Positions 1-8,457 of a stretch of DNA of 42,888 nt are shown piece after piece. A program made the position numbers and the translations under genes. The notes under the pieces are model-generated. The model worked only from the letters and a program-made list of their open reading frames with translations, ran no database searches and was not told the DNA's origin. Position 1 is the stretch's first letter. Each line of letters starts with the position of its first letter. Source of the DNA: Candidatus Cloacimonadota bacterium (GTDB lineage: Bacteria; Muiribacteriota; UBA6191); NCBI GenBank assembly GCA_019454875.1, contig JACFNL010000018.1:1-42888 (forward strand). Direction: 5' to 3'.

Positions 1-977
1 ATATGGATACGGAAGGTTCCGTAATTTCTCAAACAGTGCTGCATTCGGGAGCTGGAATATCTGCTACATCCCTTTTGAGTGGAGAAGTGCAGACCAGATC
101 GTTTCCATCCAGTTTTCGAGGAGATCATAAAGCCGGGGGCTTTGAGGTTATCAGGGCCATGAATCTTCTGGAAAATGCAGAAAGAATTGCTAGTGAGGCC
201 GTACAGTTACATAAGGCTAAAAGTCTTGAGGACTGTCGCATGGATATTATCCTGGGAGGATCACAGCTGGCCTTGCAGGTGCATGAGTCCTGTGGGCACG
301 CGGTTGAACTGGATCGCGTCCTTGGATACGAAGCCAATTTTGCCGGAACCAGTTTTTTAACTCTGGATAAGTGGAAAAATTATCGCTACGGTTCGGAAAA
401 GGTGCATCTAGTTCAGGATGGCACTACAGATATGGGTCTTGGTACTGCCCGATATGATGATGAAGGAGTGCCAAGCTGTCGCAGTGATCTGGTTAAAAAT
501 GGAGAGTTTGTCGGATATTTGAAGGGCAGGGACTCGGCAAGGTTTGAGGATGGCACCTCCAATGGGGCTTCCAGGGCCCAGGGCTGGAAAAATGTACCAA
601 TTGTACGAATGACCAATATTCATCTCCTGCCAGGTCAGGAGACTCTGGATCAGCTTATTTCATCCACAAAAAGGGGAATTCTTCTGGCAGACAATTCCAG
701 CTGGTCCATTGATGACAAACGGTGGAATTTTCAGTTTGGCTGTGAAATTGGCTGGATGATTGAGAATGGCAAAATTACTGACATGGTGAAAAACCCGACC
801 TACACAGGGATTACCCCTGAATTCTGGGCTGGTTGTTCTGGGGTTTCGGATGCTAAAGAGTGGAAGGTCTGGGGTACGCCCAACTGTGGCAAGGGTCAGC
901 CCATGCAGACGATTCGGGTAGGGCATGGGGTTTCCTGGGCCAAGTTTGAACAGGTGAGAGTGGGGGTTTCATCATGA
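1..977 (+). CDS. tldD: TldD-type metalloprotease, 5' end cut by window edge
   Basis: C-terminal two thirds of a TldD/PmbA-family (modulator of gyrase) peptidase. The zinc-site motif HESCGH is visible about 280 bases in, followed by AVELD, matching the family HExxxH consensus. Family members are usually 450-500 residues and only about 325 are present, so the first Met codon at base 3 is almost certainly internal and the real start lies left of the window. TldD with TldE forms a heterodimer known to degrade unfolded peptides, CcdA antitoxin and the leader of microcin B17. The stop overlaps the next start as ATGA, so the two are translationally coupled. What is seen is the motif and the tldE neighbour; the substrate in this organism is unknown. 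Confidence 0.93.
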   Translation, partial: MDTEGSVISQTVLHSGAGISATSLLSGEVQTRSFPSSFRGDHKAGGFEVIRAMNLLENAERIASEAVQLHKAKSLEDCRMDIILGGSQLALQVHESCGHAVELDRVLGYEANFAGTSFLTLDKWKNYRYGSEKVHLVQDGTTDMGLGTARYDDEGVPSCRSDLVKNGEFVGYLKGRDSARFEDGTSNGASRAQGWKNVPIVRMTNIHLLPGQETLDQLISSTKRGILLADNSSWSIDDKRWNFQFGCEIGWMIENGKITDMVKNPTYTGITPEFWAGCSGVSDAKEWKVWGTPNCGKGQPMQTIRVGHGVSWAKFEQVRVGVSS

Positions 978-2320
978 TTGGTGTTGATAGAACCAGAGCA
1001 ATTTTTGAAGGAGCCTATAAACAGGCAGGTGGCCAGGATGATGTACAGCTCATGCTGCATGGTGGCAAGGAGCAATTGGCCAGAATTGGTAAAAATGAGG
1101 TTTATCAGAATATATTGAACAAGGAATACACCATACGGGGAATGGTGGCTCAGGGCAATCGTGTTGGCCTTTCTTCCTGCAATCGTTTTGATGAAAACAG
1201 CGTTCAGAATGTTGTTAAAGTTGCAAGTGACATTGCCTCAATTCAGAAAGAAGACCCAGATTACCGAGGACTTTATGCCGACTCGGAAACCATTGTTGAT
1301 GATCGGTTTTATCATCAGCCTACAATGGATGCAGCTTTTGATACCAAACTGAATGAACTTCAGGGCATATTTGCTGACTCCCGTTCTAAAAATGTGGAAG
1401 TTGCCGGGGCTTTTTCACATGGGGATGGGATTTATGCCATTGGCAATTCTAAAGGACTGTTTCGTTATCATATCCATACTGATGCCAGTTTTACTTTAAG
1501 TATTATGACTCCGGCAGGTGGTACGGGATGGTCAGAGTTTCACTCGCACAGACTGGAGGATATTCAGCCATCAATTCTTTATCGAATTGCCCTGGAGAAA
1601 GCATTGGCCAGTGAAAATCCTGTAGCTATCGAGCCTGGAGAATTCACAGTAATTCTTGAGCCGCCAGCGGTACAGTCATTGATGTTCTGGCTGGGGTATC
1701 TCGGGTTTGGTGGGCTGCCCTGCCAGGAAGGCAGAAGTTTTTTAAGCGGCAAAGAAGGGGAAAAGGTCTTTGGGGACAATATATCTTTAGAGGACAATCA
1801 TAATGATATTCAGAGTTATGGCTGTCCTTTTGACTCGGAAGGTATGCGTAAACAATCCCTGACTCTGGTAGAGAACGGGGTTTTTATTCAGCCGACCCTG
1901 GATCGCAATGTCTCTATCAAGCGGGGTGGAGATCGCCTAAGCACTGGTCATGCCCTTCCCTATCCATCCAGTGCGGGACCATTGCCTTTGAATATGAGCA
2001 TGAAGGCTGGGAATAAAAGTCTTGAAGACATGGTTCAATCCACTCAAAAAGGTATTTTAGTGACCCGGTTTTTTTATGACAATGTCATTGATCCTCAGAA
2101 ACTGACTATTACAGGAATGACCAGAGATGGTACTTTTCTGGTGGAGAATGGCAAGATCGTCAAGGGTTTAAAAAACATGCGCTACAATATTTCCCTGCCT
2201 CATATATTAAATCAGGTTCGGGAGATTTCATCTCAGAAGTGGAGCCTCAGGGAATTTGGTCGCATGAGTCTTCCAGCTCTTAAAATTGATGGTTTCCGTT
2301 TCACAGGAAGCAGTACCTGA
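974..2320 (+). CDS. tldE: TldE/PmbA-type partner of TldD
   Basis: A 448-residue PmbA/TldE-family protein, normal length for the family. It lacks the HExxxH motif, as is typical of the non-catalytic TldE half, and keeps the family's C-terminal block with its SMKAGNKSLEDMVQSTQKGI-like stretch. In known systems TldE pairs with TldD, which carries the single active site. The ATG overlaps the tldD stop by four bases, so equimolar translation is likely. A hairpin followed by a T run lies just after the stop and should end the transcript. No oddities seen. Confidence 0.93.
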   Translation: MIGVDRTRAIFEGAYKQAGGQDDVQLMLHGGKEQLARIGKNEVYQNILNKEYTIRGMVAQGNRVGLSSCNRFDENSVQNVVKVASDIASIQKEDPDYRGLYADSETIVDDRFYHQPTMDAAFDTKLNELQGIFADSRSKNVEVAGAFSHGDGIYAIGNSKGLFRYHIHTDASFTLSIMTPAGGTGWSEFHSHRLEDIQPSILYRIALEKALASENPVAIEPGEFTVILEPPAVQSLMFWLGYLGFGGLPCQEGRSFLSGKEGEKVFGDNISLEDNHNDIQSYGCPFDSEGMRKQSLTLVENGVFIQPTLDRNVSIKRGGDRLSTGHALPYPSSAGPLPLNMSMKAGNKSLEDMVQSTQKGILVTRFFYDNVIDPQKLTITGMTRDGTFLVENGKIVKGLKNMRYNISLPHILNQVREISSQKWSLREFGRMSLPALKIDGFRFTGSST

Positions 2321-2340
2321 TAGTTATTAATTGATAGTCT

Positions 2341-2377
2341 ACCGCATCCCCAGTGTTTCTGTGGGTGCGGTTTTTTT
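2341..2377 (+). terminator. Rho-independent terminator after tldE
   Basis: Imperfect 12-base inverted repeat (ACCGCATCCCCA and TGTGGGTGCGGT, one wobble and one mismatch) with a 7-base loop, followed by seven T residues. It faces the plus strand. The reverse orientation has no T run, so it is not a convincing terminator for the convergent cytochrome gene. Confidence 0.85.
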
Positions 2378-2380
2378 GTA

Positions 2381-2938
2381 TCAGGGTCTTGCCAGAGAGT
2401 TCAGATAGGCAGAAATAGATAGGGAGTCTTCACTGCCAAGCTCAAGAGGAGTTCCGCCAAGGTGGGTTTCAAGACAGTAATTCTGCATCTGTTCCAGACT
2501 CAAAAATCGTTCCGTTAAAGGTACATATCGAGGATAGGTGCCATAAACTTTTTTCATATCGTTAGGATTGTGACAGGATGCGCAGGTCTTTTCAGATTTG
2601 CGTTTCAGATCGCGGGATCCAAAAAACAGTCTTTGTCCCTTTTCCAGATATTCATGGATAGGGTCTTTGCGGAAATATTTTTGCAGATACTTTTCTCTAA
2701 GAGCACGATAACGGGGATTTACGCTAGGATCGAGGAAGTTTTCGCTGACAGCAGGTTTCTGGTGGTGAGGGAAATAACGACCGCTATACTGGTACAGAAG
2801 TCCGGCATCACTTAAATGGCGACCATCGGTTCCTGTATGGCAGTACAGGCAGGAAAGCCCTTCTCTTTGAGCATAAAGTGGGATACTCTCTGAAGAAAGA
2901 ATCAGACTCAGAAACAAGAATGAGCGTAAGAGAAACAT
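2381..2938 (-). CDS. Exported diheme c-type cytochrome
   Basis: A 185-residue protein with a hydrophobic N-terminal signal peptide (about residues 1-23) and two heme-binding CxxCH motifs: CLYCH at 30-34 and CASCH at 119-123. The second motif lies in a domain beginning GQRLFFGSRD and ending in a short helix, resembling small diheme or SoxA-like cytochrome c folds. It should be matured in the periplasm and shuttle electrons, but no oxidase, reductase or sox gene is nearby to name a partner. It is transcribed away from the next gene, with 64 bases between the two starts. Family membership is clear from the motifs; the specific role is unknown. Confidence 0.8.
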   Translation of the reverse strand: MFLLRSFLFLSLILSSESIPLYAQREGLSCLYCHTGTDGRHLSDAGLLYQYSGRYFPHHQKPAVSENFLDPSVNPRYRALREKYLQKYFRKDPIHEYLEKGQRLFFGSRDLKRKSEKTCASCHNPNDMKKVYGTYPRYVPLTERFLSLEQMQNYCLETHLGGTPLELGSEDSLSISAYLNSLARP

Positions 2939-2982
2939 ATTGTTGCAGGAATCGGAAAAATCAGTTTCTAATTTTATGGCTG

Positions 2983-2991
2983 TGGTACAAT
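2983..2991 (+). promoter_or_regulatory. Extended -10 promoter element TGGTACAAT
   Basis: TGG followed by TACAAT fits an extended -10 (TGnTATAAT). There is no good -35 hexamer 16-18 bases upstream, as is common for extended -10 promoters. Transcription would start near base 2998, only about 14 bases before the ATG at 3012. Confidence 0.5.
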
Positions 2992-3011
2992 GATCGGCAA
3001 TTTTGGGAAAT

Positions 3012-3638
3012 ATGCCTATGCTAGATCAAGATGCCATACAATATTTTAAACAGTACTTCAGTCGTCGCCTGCCTCAGTATGACTGGGACTTTTTGCGCGA
3101 GCAGGTGTTTTGTCAGTTTCTTGTTAACAATTGGCAGGAGATAACCCGCAGCAAGGGACAGTTTCTTGAGAAGTTTGTTGAAAGTCTGTCCATGCGGGAT
3201 ATGGCTGTAGTTGCTGGATTTCTGGGAAAAAGTCCCCGTGGGGCTGTATTGATTGCTGGTGATGAACTTGGATTTGTCCGCAGTCGTTACTCAAAAGCCC
3301 ATATCCTTTGTTATTCAGAGGAAAGTGCACAGGATGCTAAGGAAGCCAATCATTCTACAGTATATCTCCTCAAGGATTTTACCCCTCAGCAGGGGTGTTA
3401 TGACAGGATTGTACTGCTCGGATTTATGGATGAGTTGAAGCGAAGAAGTCTGGTTCAGGAGATCGGCCTCTATCTCAGAAGACTTTTGGAGGCCCTAAGC
3501 CCTAAAGGCCGTCTGCTGGTCAGTGATCGCATTTTGTATCAGGATGACTTTGTGTGTCAGTTTGTAGCCCTCGGGGCAGAGGTCGATACGCTCAGCAGGA
3601 ATGGACAGGATGATTTTTCGCTTATTATTGCTCCTTGA
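3012..3638 (+). CDS. Degenerate methyltransferase-like protein
   Basis: About 208 residues, soluble, no signal peptide. The middle has the order of a class I Rossmann methyltransferase: a strand and loop (GAVLIAGDELG) where SAM-binding motif I normally reads like GxGxG, then YDRIVLLGFMDE and a strand/loop LSPKGRLLVSDR typical of the post-motif region. The glycine-rich loop is poor, so SAM binding is doubtful. ATG at 3012 was preferred over an upstream TTG at 3003 because it sits after the likely transcription start; ATG 3018 is also possible. The end overlaps the next gene by 38 bases, implying coupling. The fold assignment is inference and the function unknown. Confidence 0.6.
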   Translation: MPMLDQDAIQYFKQYFSRRLPQYDWDFLREQVFCQFLVNNWQEITRSKGQFLEKFVESLSMRDMAVVAGFLGKSPRGAVLIAGDELGFVRSRYSKAHILCYSEESAQDAKEANHSTVYLLKDFTPQQGCYDRIVLLGFMDELKRRSLVQEIGLYLRRLLEALSPKGRLLVSDRILYQDDFVCQFVALGAEVDTLSRNGQDDFSLIIAP

Positions 3639-4338
3639 ACTCCTCCATCTTGTTTCCACATCTTTTTGTGCCAAAGAAGTGGAGTTAAGATACAAACCCC
3701 GTTCCCGGGAATCTATTTACACCTTCTACTCTCGGGCAGAAACCATGTTAAAAAATGGCCCCATGGAAAGGTTGACGCAGACGAGTTCAAATCTGTATCT
3801 GAGCCAAATGACCATGCAGGTACTTACCAATGGTAATCTTTTGCAAAGAGTAGGGGTTTCGGCTGGCAATCTCAGTATTGGGGATCGGGTAATTGCTCAT
3901 CCTGCCCTGGGGCAGTTTCTTGAGTTTGTACAGACTCCCTTAGGTGGAATTCCCAAAATTGTGGGAAATGGAAACCAGTTTTCTGTGAAAAATCTCCAGT
4001 TTGAACTTCCTAAGGGTCCGGTTTCAATAGGTACGACATGGTCGGTGACAGTTCCTCCGACCCCCACATTTCCTGTTGCTACGGAAACCAGATACCAGGT
4101 TGTCAATTTTCTTGGGGATCTGGTGGTGCTCAGGGCCAAGACGGATTTGGACAGGGCTGAATTTGTGCCGGGCATGTATTTTTCCTTCAAGGGAACATCC
4201 CAGATAATTTTTCATATTGTTGAGGGTCTTCTGCTTCGCAGCGAGGGAAATCATTACATGGAGGTTTCCATGGAGCGCCGTGGAAACGAGCAGATTACCA
4301 GAATGAATCTGAACTCTATACTAGAGCTTCAGTTCTGA
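3601..4338 (+). CDS. Exported beta-rich protein of unknown function
   Basis: A 245-residue protein with a clear signal peptide (about residues 1-23, ending near SFCA) and then a strand-rich body without membrane segments. It carries no recognisable catalytic motif. The start overlaps the preceding gene; ATG 3601 or ATG 3610 could be used. No lipobox Cys is placed convincingly (the Cys near residue 23 lacks a good LxxC context), so it is more likely a soluble periplasmic or surface protein. It is not recognised as a named family. Confidence 0.65.
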   Translation: MDRMIFRLLLLLELLHLVSTSFCAKEVELRYKPRSRESIYTFYSRAETMLKNGPMERLTQTSSNLYLSQMTMQVLTNGNLLQRVGVSAGNLSIGDRVIAHPALGQFLEFVQTPLGGIPKIVGNGNQFSVKNLQFELPKGPVSIGTTWSVTVPPTPTFPVATETRYQVVNFLGDLVVLRAKTDLDRAEFVPGMYFSFKGTSQIIFHIVEGLLLRSEGNHYMEVSMERRGNEQITRMNLNSILELQF

Positions 4339-4347
4339 GTCCTGTGT

Positions 4348-4375
4348 GGCAACTTTTTTGCCCAGGGGTCGTAGT
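4348..4375 (+). promoter_or_regulatory. ECF-type promoter upstream of the Q/N/Y-rich protein
   Basis: GGCAAC, 16 bases, CGTAGT, about 35 bases before the ATG at 4410. The same arrangement occurs before the ECF sigma gene and before the SH3/SleB hydrolase, with GGAAAC and a 17-base spacer. It resembles known Bacillus ECF promoters (TGAAAC-N16-CGTA). This copy is the least conserved of the three, with a C inside the -35 element. Confidence 0.6.
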
Positions 4376-4409
4376 AGTAAAGAGTGTTCTTTAACCGTTT
4401 GGGGCAACT

Positions 4410-6083
4410 ATGCGTAAATCATCAGTCTTTTTATCTCTGGCCGTTTCCATCATGATTGTAACGGTGCCGGCTACAGAATATATGAGTCGTGAGCAGCTGA
4501 ATTCTGCGGTAGTATATGATTTGCCAGGAGTGTTGCCACCAGACTATAGAGAGCGCGATGCTGAGTATATGACCATGAATGCGTTCAGCAGGGCTTCAGA
4601 CACACTTTCAGAGCATGGAACCCTGACTCTTGGTCTGGTAGGTGGTATTGGTGCTCTGGGTCTGGCGGGGATACTTTCAGCTCCTGTGGCTATTATTGCT
4701 GCTGCTGCCGTTGGTGGTTTTGCTCTTGTGGGAGCTATGTCAGATGATAGCCGTCGTGCTTCTGTTAAGGGTGGCAGGGCAGCCTCCAACTTTGGTACCT
4801 ACGGAACGGGAGGGGCACCCATAGAAGGTGCTTCCAGGGATGTTCGTGAACAGGGTCTTTTAGGGCAAATTTTTGGAATTTCCAATGATCGCGGTGAATA
4901 TGGGGTTGGCAGCATTGGCCTATCCTCGTCTCAGAGGGCACCAGTGCATGTCAACATGCAAAATCCTCATGTTATGAATGTGGCTAACCGGGGCTACAAT
5001 TTTGCCGGATACGATCAAAACTATCATACCGGCTTTTCCAACCAGTATGGGATGATGAATCCTAACATGGTGAGTCCTTATGGAATTGGTATGCAAAACA
5101 CCATGCTTCACCCTCAGGGTCAATATTTTTCATCCCCAGCTCCTGTAATTCGGGATTCGGCCGTGGGCCTGCCCTTTGCTCCCGGAAGTTCTCAGAAGGT
5201 CGAAAATCCATCAGCCCCAATCTCACAGCACAATTATTTTGTGGATGGGACCGGGTTTGCCACCACTCAGACCAGGGTGACCTATATTCCGCCCCAGGGG
5301 CAGCAGCAAAACCCATATGGTTACGGTATGCCTCAGACTCAGATGAACTTTCCCGGAAGTATGCCTATGGGTATGGGAGGTATGCCCTATCAGGGAATTC
5401 CCCCTATGATGGCCTACGGCATGCAAATGGTAGGACCACAGTATTTTGGGTATACACCGCCACAACAGACCCAGGAGCAGTTCACCAACTTTTTTGAAAG
5501 AACAACTCCTGCTGGTTCAGCCGTTGGCACTCGGGGCACAAGAAACGATCCATCCAATCCTTATCCATATTGGGCACAACCCCAGTACAACTGGCAGGCA
5601 GCCATAGGCCGCCCTGAAAATCTTTTGGCGACAAGTGGTGAGTATCAGGGGGCTGGTTCATGGAACCAGATGTCTCCACAGGGCAGAATCAATCAGCCAG
5701 TGCAGCAGTATGATTTAGCCCCTACGGCTCAGTACAGTGCTGGACAGGCCTATCCTAATCAATATTTGCCCACAGGCTACGACACTTATGCCTTATCCAG
5801 TAATCAGAACCAGTCCATGCCCTATGGTTATCAGTACGGAAACTATGCCATGCCACCTCAAATCGGTTTAGGTGTAGTGTATCAGAACCAGGTTGCGCAG
5901 CCTCAGAATGTTCAGATCACAAATCAGACTGATTCAGCTGCCAAAAGAGCAAAGCTTGAGCAGGAACGACGGGATGTATATGCCCAGTTGACCCAGGCCA
6001 TGCAGTCCGGTGATGCCGAAGCTCGCCAGAGACTGACGGAGGCATACAACCGGCTGAATCAGGAAATTGAGGCTCTGCGCTGA
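4410..6083 (+). CDS. Exported Q/N/Y/G/M-rich low-complexity protein with glycine-zipper segment
   Basis: 557 residues in four parts: a signal peptide (about 1-22); a short acidic linker; a long glycine/alanine-rich hydrophobic segment at about 72-110 that looks like a glycine-zipper membrane or oligomerisation stretch; a low-complexity region from about 180 to 500 dominated by Gln, Asn, Tyr, Gly, Pro and Met; and a charged coiled-coil helix at about 510-557. The composition resembles prion-like or matrix/adhesive proteins. No enzyme motif is seen and the family is not recognised. An ECF-type promoter lies directly upstream, so it is probably made in response to envelope stress together with the SH3/SleB hydrolase. 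It is followed closely by the PIN cassette. Confidence 0.75.
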   Translation: MRKSSVFLSLAVSIMIVTVPATEYMSREQLNSAVVYDLPGVLPPDYRERDAEYMTMNAFSRASDTLSEHGTLTLGLVGGIGALGLAGILSAPVAIIAAAAVGGFALVGAMSDDSRRASVKGGRAASNFGTYGTGGAPIEGASRDVREQGLLGQIFGISNDRGEYGVGSIGLSSSQRAPVHVNMQNPHVMNVANRGYNFAGYDQNYHTGFSNQYGMMNPNMVSPYGIGMQNTMLHPQGQYFSSPAPVIRDSAVGLPFAPGSSQKVENPSAPISQHNYFVDGTGFATTQTRVTYIPPQGQQQNPYGYGMPQTQMNFPGSMPMGMGGMPYQGIPPMMAYGMQMVGPQYFGYTPPQQTQEQFTNFFERTTPAGSAVGTRGTRNDPSNPYPYWAQPQYNWQAAIGRPENLLATSGEYQGAGSWNQMSPQGRINQPVQQYDLAPTAQYSAGQAYPNQYLPTGYDTYALSSNQNQSMPYGYQYGNYAMPPQIGLGVVYQNQVAQPQNVQITNQTDSAAKRAKLEQERRDVYAQLTQAMQSGDAEARQRLTEAYNRLNQEIEALR

Positions 6084-6089
6084 GTAGAG

Positions 6090-7025
6090 ATGCGAATTGT
6101 TTTTAATTCAGATGTATTGTTTGCAACACAGTTGATTAAGGATGTATTAAATCGAAAAGTCGTTGAATTTATGCAGGAATGTGCGAGACATGGTCATTCC
6201 GTGGTTATACCTAGCACTGTTTTGTACGAGTTTCAGTTTAAGCAACAGGGTTACAGGGCAGCCGAGATAAACAAATTAAAAATTGCTAAGGCATCGCTGG
6301 AATCATGGGGTATTGCGGTTTCGGGTCTTGACTTTGAACTGCTTGTTTCTGAGCCGGATTTATGCGAGTTAATTAAACACTGCGGGTTGAAGGTAGAAGT
6401 CGTTTCACCAACAATGGCAAACTATGAAAATGCACACAGAAGAGCTTGCTTTCACATCCCTCCTGCAGTGCCTGGTGCGAAATCAGATGAAATGAGAGAT
6501 CTTCTGATATGGGAGATGGCTTTGGATGTTTCTAAGCAAGACGGTCAGGCTATGCTGATAGCACAAGACAAAGTTTTATGTGGCCCTGGGGGAGATGAAG
6601 AGGCTAAGCAGTATAATCTTTTGAGAGCTGAATCTTTGGATAATGCCTTAGATGTTTTGAATCTTAGTAGTATTTCGTCTCAAAAGATTCTCAAGCTACT
6701 AGGGCAAGTTCCGGTGATAAAACAACCTAAGAAATTGGGGGGATTTGGGGATTACCAGTTATGTTCAATTAGGGATGTTTATTTTGTGAATCAGAAAAAT
6801 GGCTGTACTAAAGCTAGTGCAGAAGGAACTTATGCTAGTGGCAAGAATCGTTTTAGGGTTAAGATTGAACTTGAATTTCAAGGACAGGACCTGTTGTGGG
6901 TAATGTATTCACCCATTGAATCTGATTTTAAAGTAGAAAGAGTGTTGATTGCTGATCCCGTGATGGATTCCGACAAAGTTCTTGAACTGAATAATGCTCT
7001 CAGAGATATTTTGAAGGAGGAGTGA
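6090..7025 (+). CDS. PIN-domain nuclease-like protein (DUF4935-like)
   Basis: 311 residues. The first 165 look like a PIN ribonuclease domain with the expected acidic residues: D8 in the first strand (FNSDVL), E47 after a helix (LYEF), D137 in RDLLIW and D160 in IAQDK. The RDLLIW and QDK blocks resemble DUF4935-type PIN proteins. The remaining 145 residues form a separate, strand-rich domain that I do not recognise. PIN proteins commonly cleave RNA as toxins or in RNA maturation. Base use is more AT-rich than the flanking genes (hand count of two 60-base rows gives 19 and 23 G+C, against 32 in each of two flanking rows). It starts six bases after the upstream stop and is coupled (TGATG) to the next gene. 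No classical antitoxin precedes it. Confidence 0.75.
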   Translation: MRIVFNSDVLFATQLIKDVLNRKVVEFMQECARHGHSVVIPSTVLYEFQFKQQGYRAAEINKLKIAKASLESWGIAVSGLDFELLVSEPDLCELIKHCGLKVEVVSPTMANYENAHRRACFHIPPAVPGAKSDEMRDLLIWEMALDVSKQDGQAMLIAQDKVLCGPGGDEEAKQYNLLRAESLDNALDVLNLSSISSQKILKLLGQVPVIKQPKKLGGFGDYQLCSIRDVYFVNQKNGCTKASAEGTYASGKNRFRVKIELEFQGQDLLWVMYSPIESDFKVERVLIADPVMDSDKVLELNNALRDILKEE

Positions 7026-7453
7026 TGAATTTAAAAATTGGTTCTAATGATTTTAAAAATGTTCACATTCCTTTGTTGTGGGGTAGTAGAGCGATTGTTC
7101 TGGACAAGCAGAGTCGTGTTTCAATCATTAACTTGGAATCGGAGCCAGCTGTTCTTGAGGTTTTAGGTGGGAATCCGGCACCAGGTATCTCCTACAGGTT
7201 GGAGAATGATGGGTTTCAAATTTTAGATGATCATGGTAAGTGTCTTTACTATTTTTATGCTAAGCCTTGTACGATTGTGGGAGAGCATATTAAATTGCCG
7301 ACCTGTCAAATTGATCTGGATATGATCAAAGTTGGTCGTAGCTTATTTTCCAATAATGTGGTTCATGGATTTGGTGTTGGAATTCTTGTTTCCGAATCGG
7401 GCCTTGTACTAGGAGCCTCATTGCCCCCGGGTCTAGCGAAGCTGGCAGCTTAG
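7025..7453 (+). CDS. Small partner protein of the PIN cassette, unknown function
   Basis: 142 residues, soluble, strand-rich, not recognised. The ATG overlaps the last base of the PIN gene stop (TGATG) and is preceded by a strong GGAGG ribosome site at 7016-7020, so it is probably co-translated with the PIN protein. A GTG at 7022 in frame is a less likely start. Base composition is AT-rich like its partner. It could be an immunity or antitoxin protein, an accessory subunit, or unrelated cargo; sequence alone does not decide. It has no DNA-binding helix-turn-helix or ribbon that I can see, which argues against a conventional autoregulatory antitoxin. Confidence 0.65.
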   Translation: MNLKIGSNDFKNVHIPLLWGSRAIVLDKQSRVSIINLESEPAVLEVLGGNPAPGISYRLENDGFQILDDHGKCLYYFYAKPCTIVGEHIKLPTCQIDLDMIKVGRSLFSNNVVHGFGVGILVSESGLVLGASLPPGLAKLAA

Positions 7454-7458
7454 TCTCA

Positions 7459-8433
7459 TTGGTGCGCTGGGTTTTTCTTTTATCTTCTCTAACATTTGTT
7501 ATAGTGCTGGAGTTCGTTAGCCGGCTCTGGTTTCATCGGCCTCATATTGAGCTGGACAGAGACCTGGGCTGGGGACTCAAGGCTGATTTTTACCACGAGT
7601 TTCAGATGCCGGGAAAGCCCCGGTTTTCAACCAATTCCCTGGGACTGCGCGAAGGCGGGGAGGTTGATGGGGACTTGATTCTGGTTTTGGGGGATTCTTT
7701 TACAGCGGAACCTGGGGTGACTAATCAGGGAATGTGGTTTTCCATACTTGCATCAGAATTGGGAAACATAGACAAGAAGCCCTATCGGGTGATGGCTGGT
7801 GGGGCCGGTGGTTATGGAACAGCACAGCAGCTTCTTCTGGCCCGTCGGTTAAAACATTTAATCAAACCCAAGGTGCTGATTTTACAGTTCTGTATGAATG
7901 ATTTTGTGAATAACCATATGGAGTGGGAGCAATATAGTGTACAGAGGCATCAGATCCATTTAAGACCCTATACAAGGGATGGACAGACTTTTGTTTATCA
8001 AAAGTCCTGGGCGGCATCCCTGTACCGTTCTCCAGTTTTTGCTCACTGGAGGGGGTTTTATCTGGTAGATTTATTGGTACAGGAGCTACAGCGACGGATA
8101 TATGACTCCTATTTCCGGCCCATAGATACGGTGCTTGAAAGACGGTTTGAAGAAGAATCCCGCTTATTGACCACCAGGCTTTTAAGTCAGATTCGTAGCG
8201 AGTTTTTAGATTCTGAAGCCTATTTACTGAATGTGTCTTCATGGGATGAGGTGGCAATTGAGGCTGGATTTAAGCCCCTGAAAAGCCATTTGTTGGCACT
8301 GGAAGAATCTGCCGCTCAAGGGGAGTCCATCCACTTTTCAGATAAAGTACACTGGAATGCCTTAGGGAATCAGATTGTAGGCCGTTTTGCAGCCAGGGAA
8401 ATTTCAGAAATCCGTGGACTGAATTCACAATGA
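7459..8433 (+). CDS. Membrane-anchored SGNH/GDSL-type hydrolase
   Basis: 324 residues with a single N-terminal membrane segment (about 4-21) and an SGNH hydrolase core: GDSF with nucleophile Ser at 78-81, a glycine block (GGAGGYG) near 114-120, the Asn-containing block MND near 146-148, and the catalytic pair D294 and H297 in DKVHWN. All four SGNH blocks are present and in order, so it should be an active esterase, lipase or acyl-transfer enzyme working outside the membrane, possibly on sugar or envelope acyl groups. The start is a TTG at 7459 or GTG at 7462, six to nine bases after the preceding stop, with no clear ribosome site. The substrate is not predictable. Confidence 0.8.
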   Translation: MVRWVFLLSSLTFVIVLEFVSRLWFHRPHIELDRDLGWGLKADFYHEFQMPGKPRFSTNSLGLREGGEVDGDLILVLGDSFTAEPGVTNQGMWFSILASELGNIDKKPYRVMAGGAGGYGTAQQLLLARRLKHLIKPKVLILQFCMNDFVNNHMEWEQYSVQRHQIHLRPYTRDGQTFVYQKSWAASLYRSPVFAHWRGFYLVDLLVQELQRRIYDSYFRPIDTVLERRFEEESRLLTTRLLSQIRSEFLDSEAYLLNVSSWDEVAIEAGFKPLKSHLLALEESAAQGESIHFSDKVHWNALGNQIVGRFAAREISEIRGLNSQ

Positions 8434-8457
8434 TTTTAGATTTCAGTTTCAGAATTC

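Noticed and set aside
6090..7453. Standard VapBC toxin-antitoxin pair
   Set aside because: The nuclease comes first, is twice the usual VapC length, and the partner has no visible DNA-binding domain. Kept as an unusual cassette instead.
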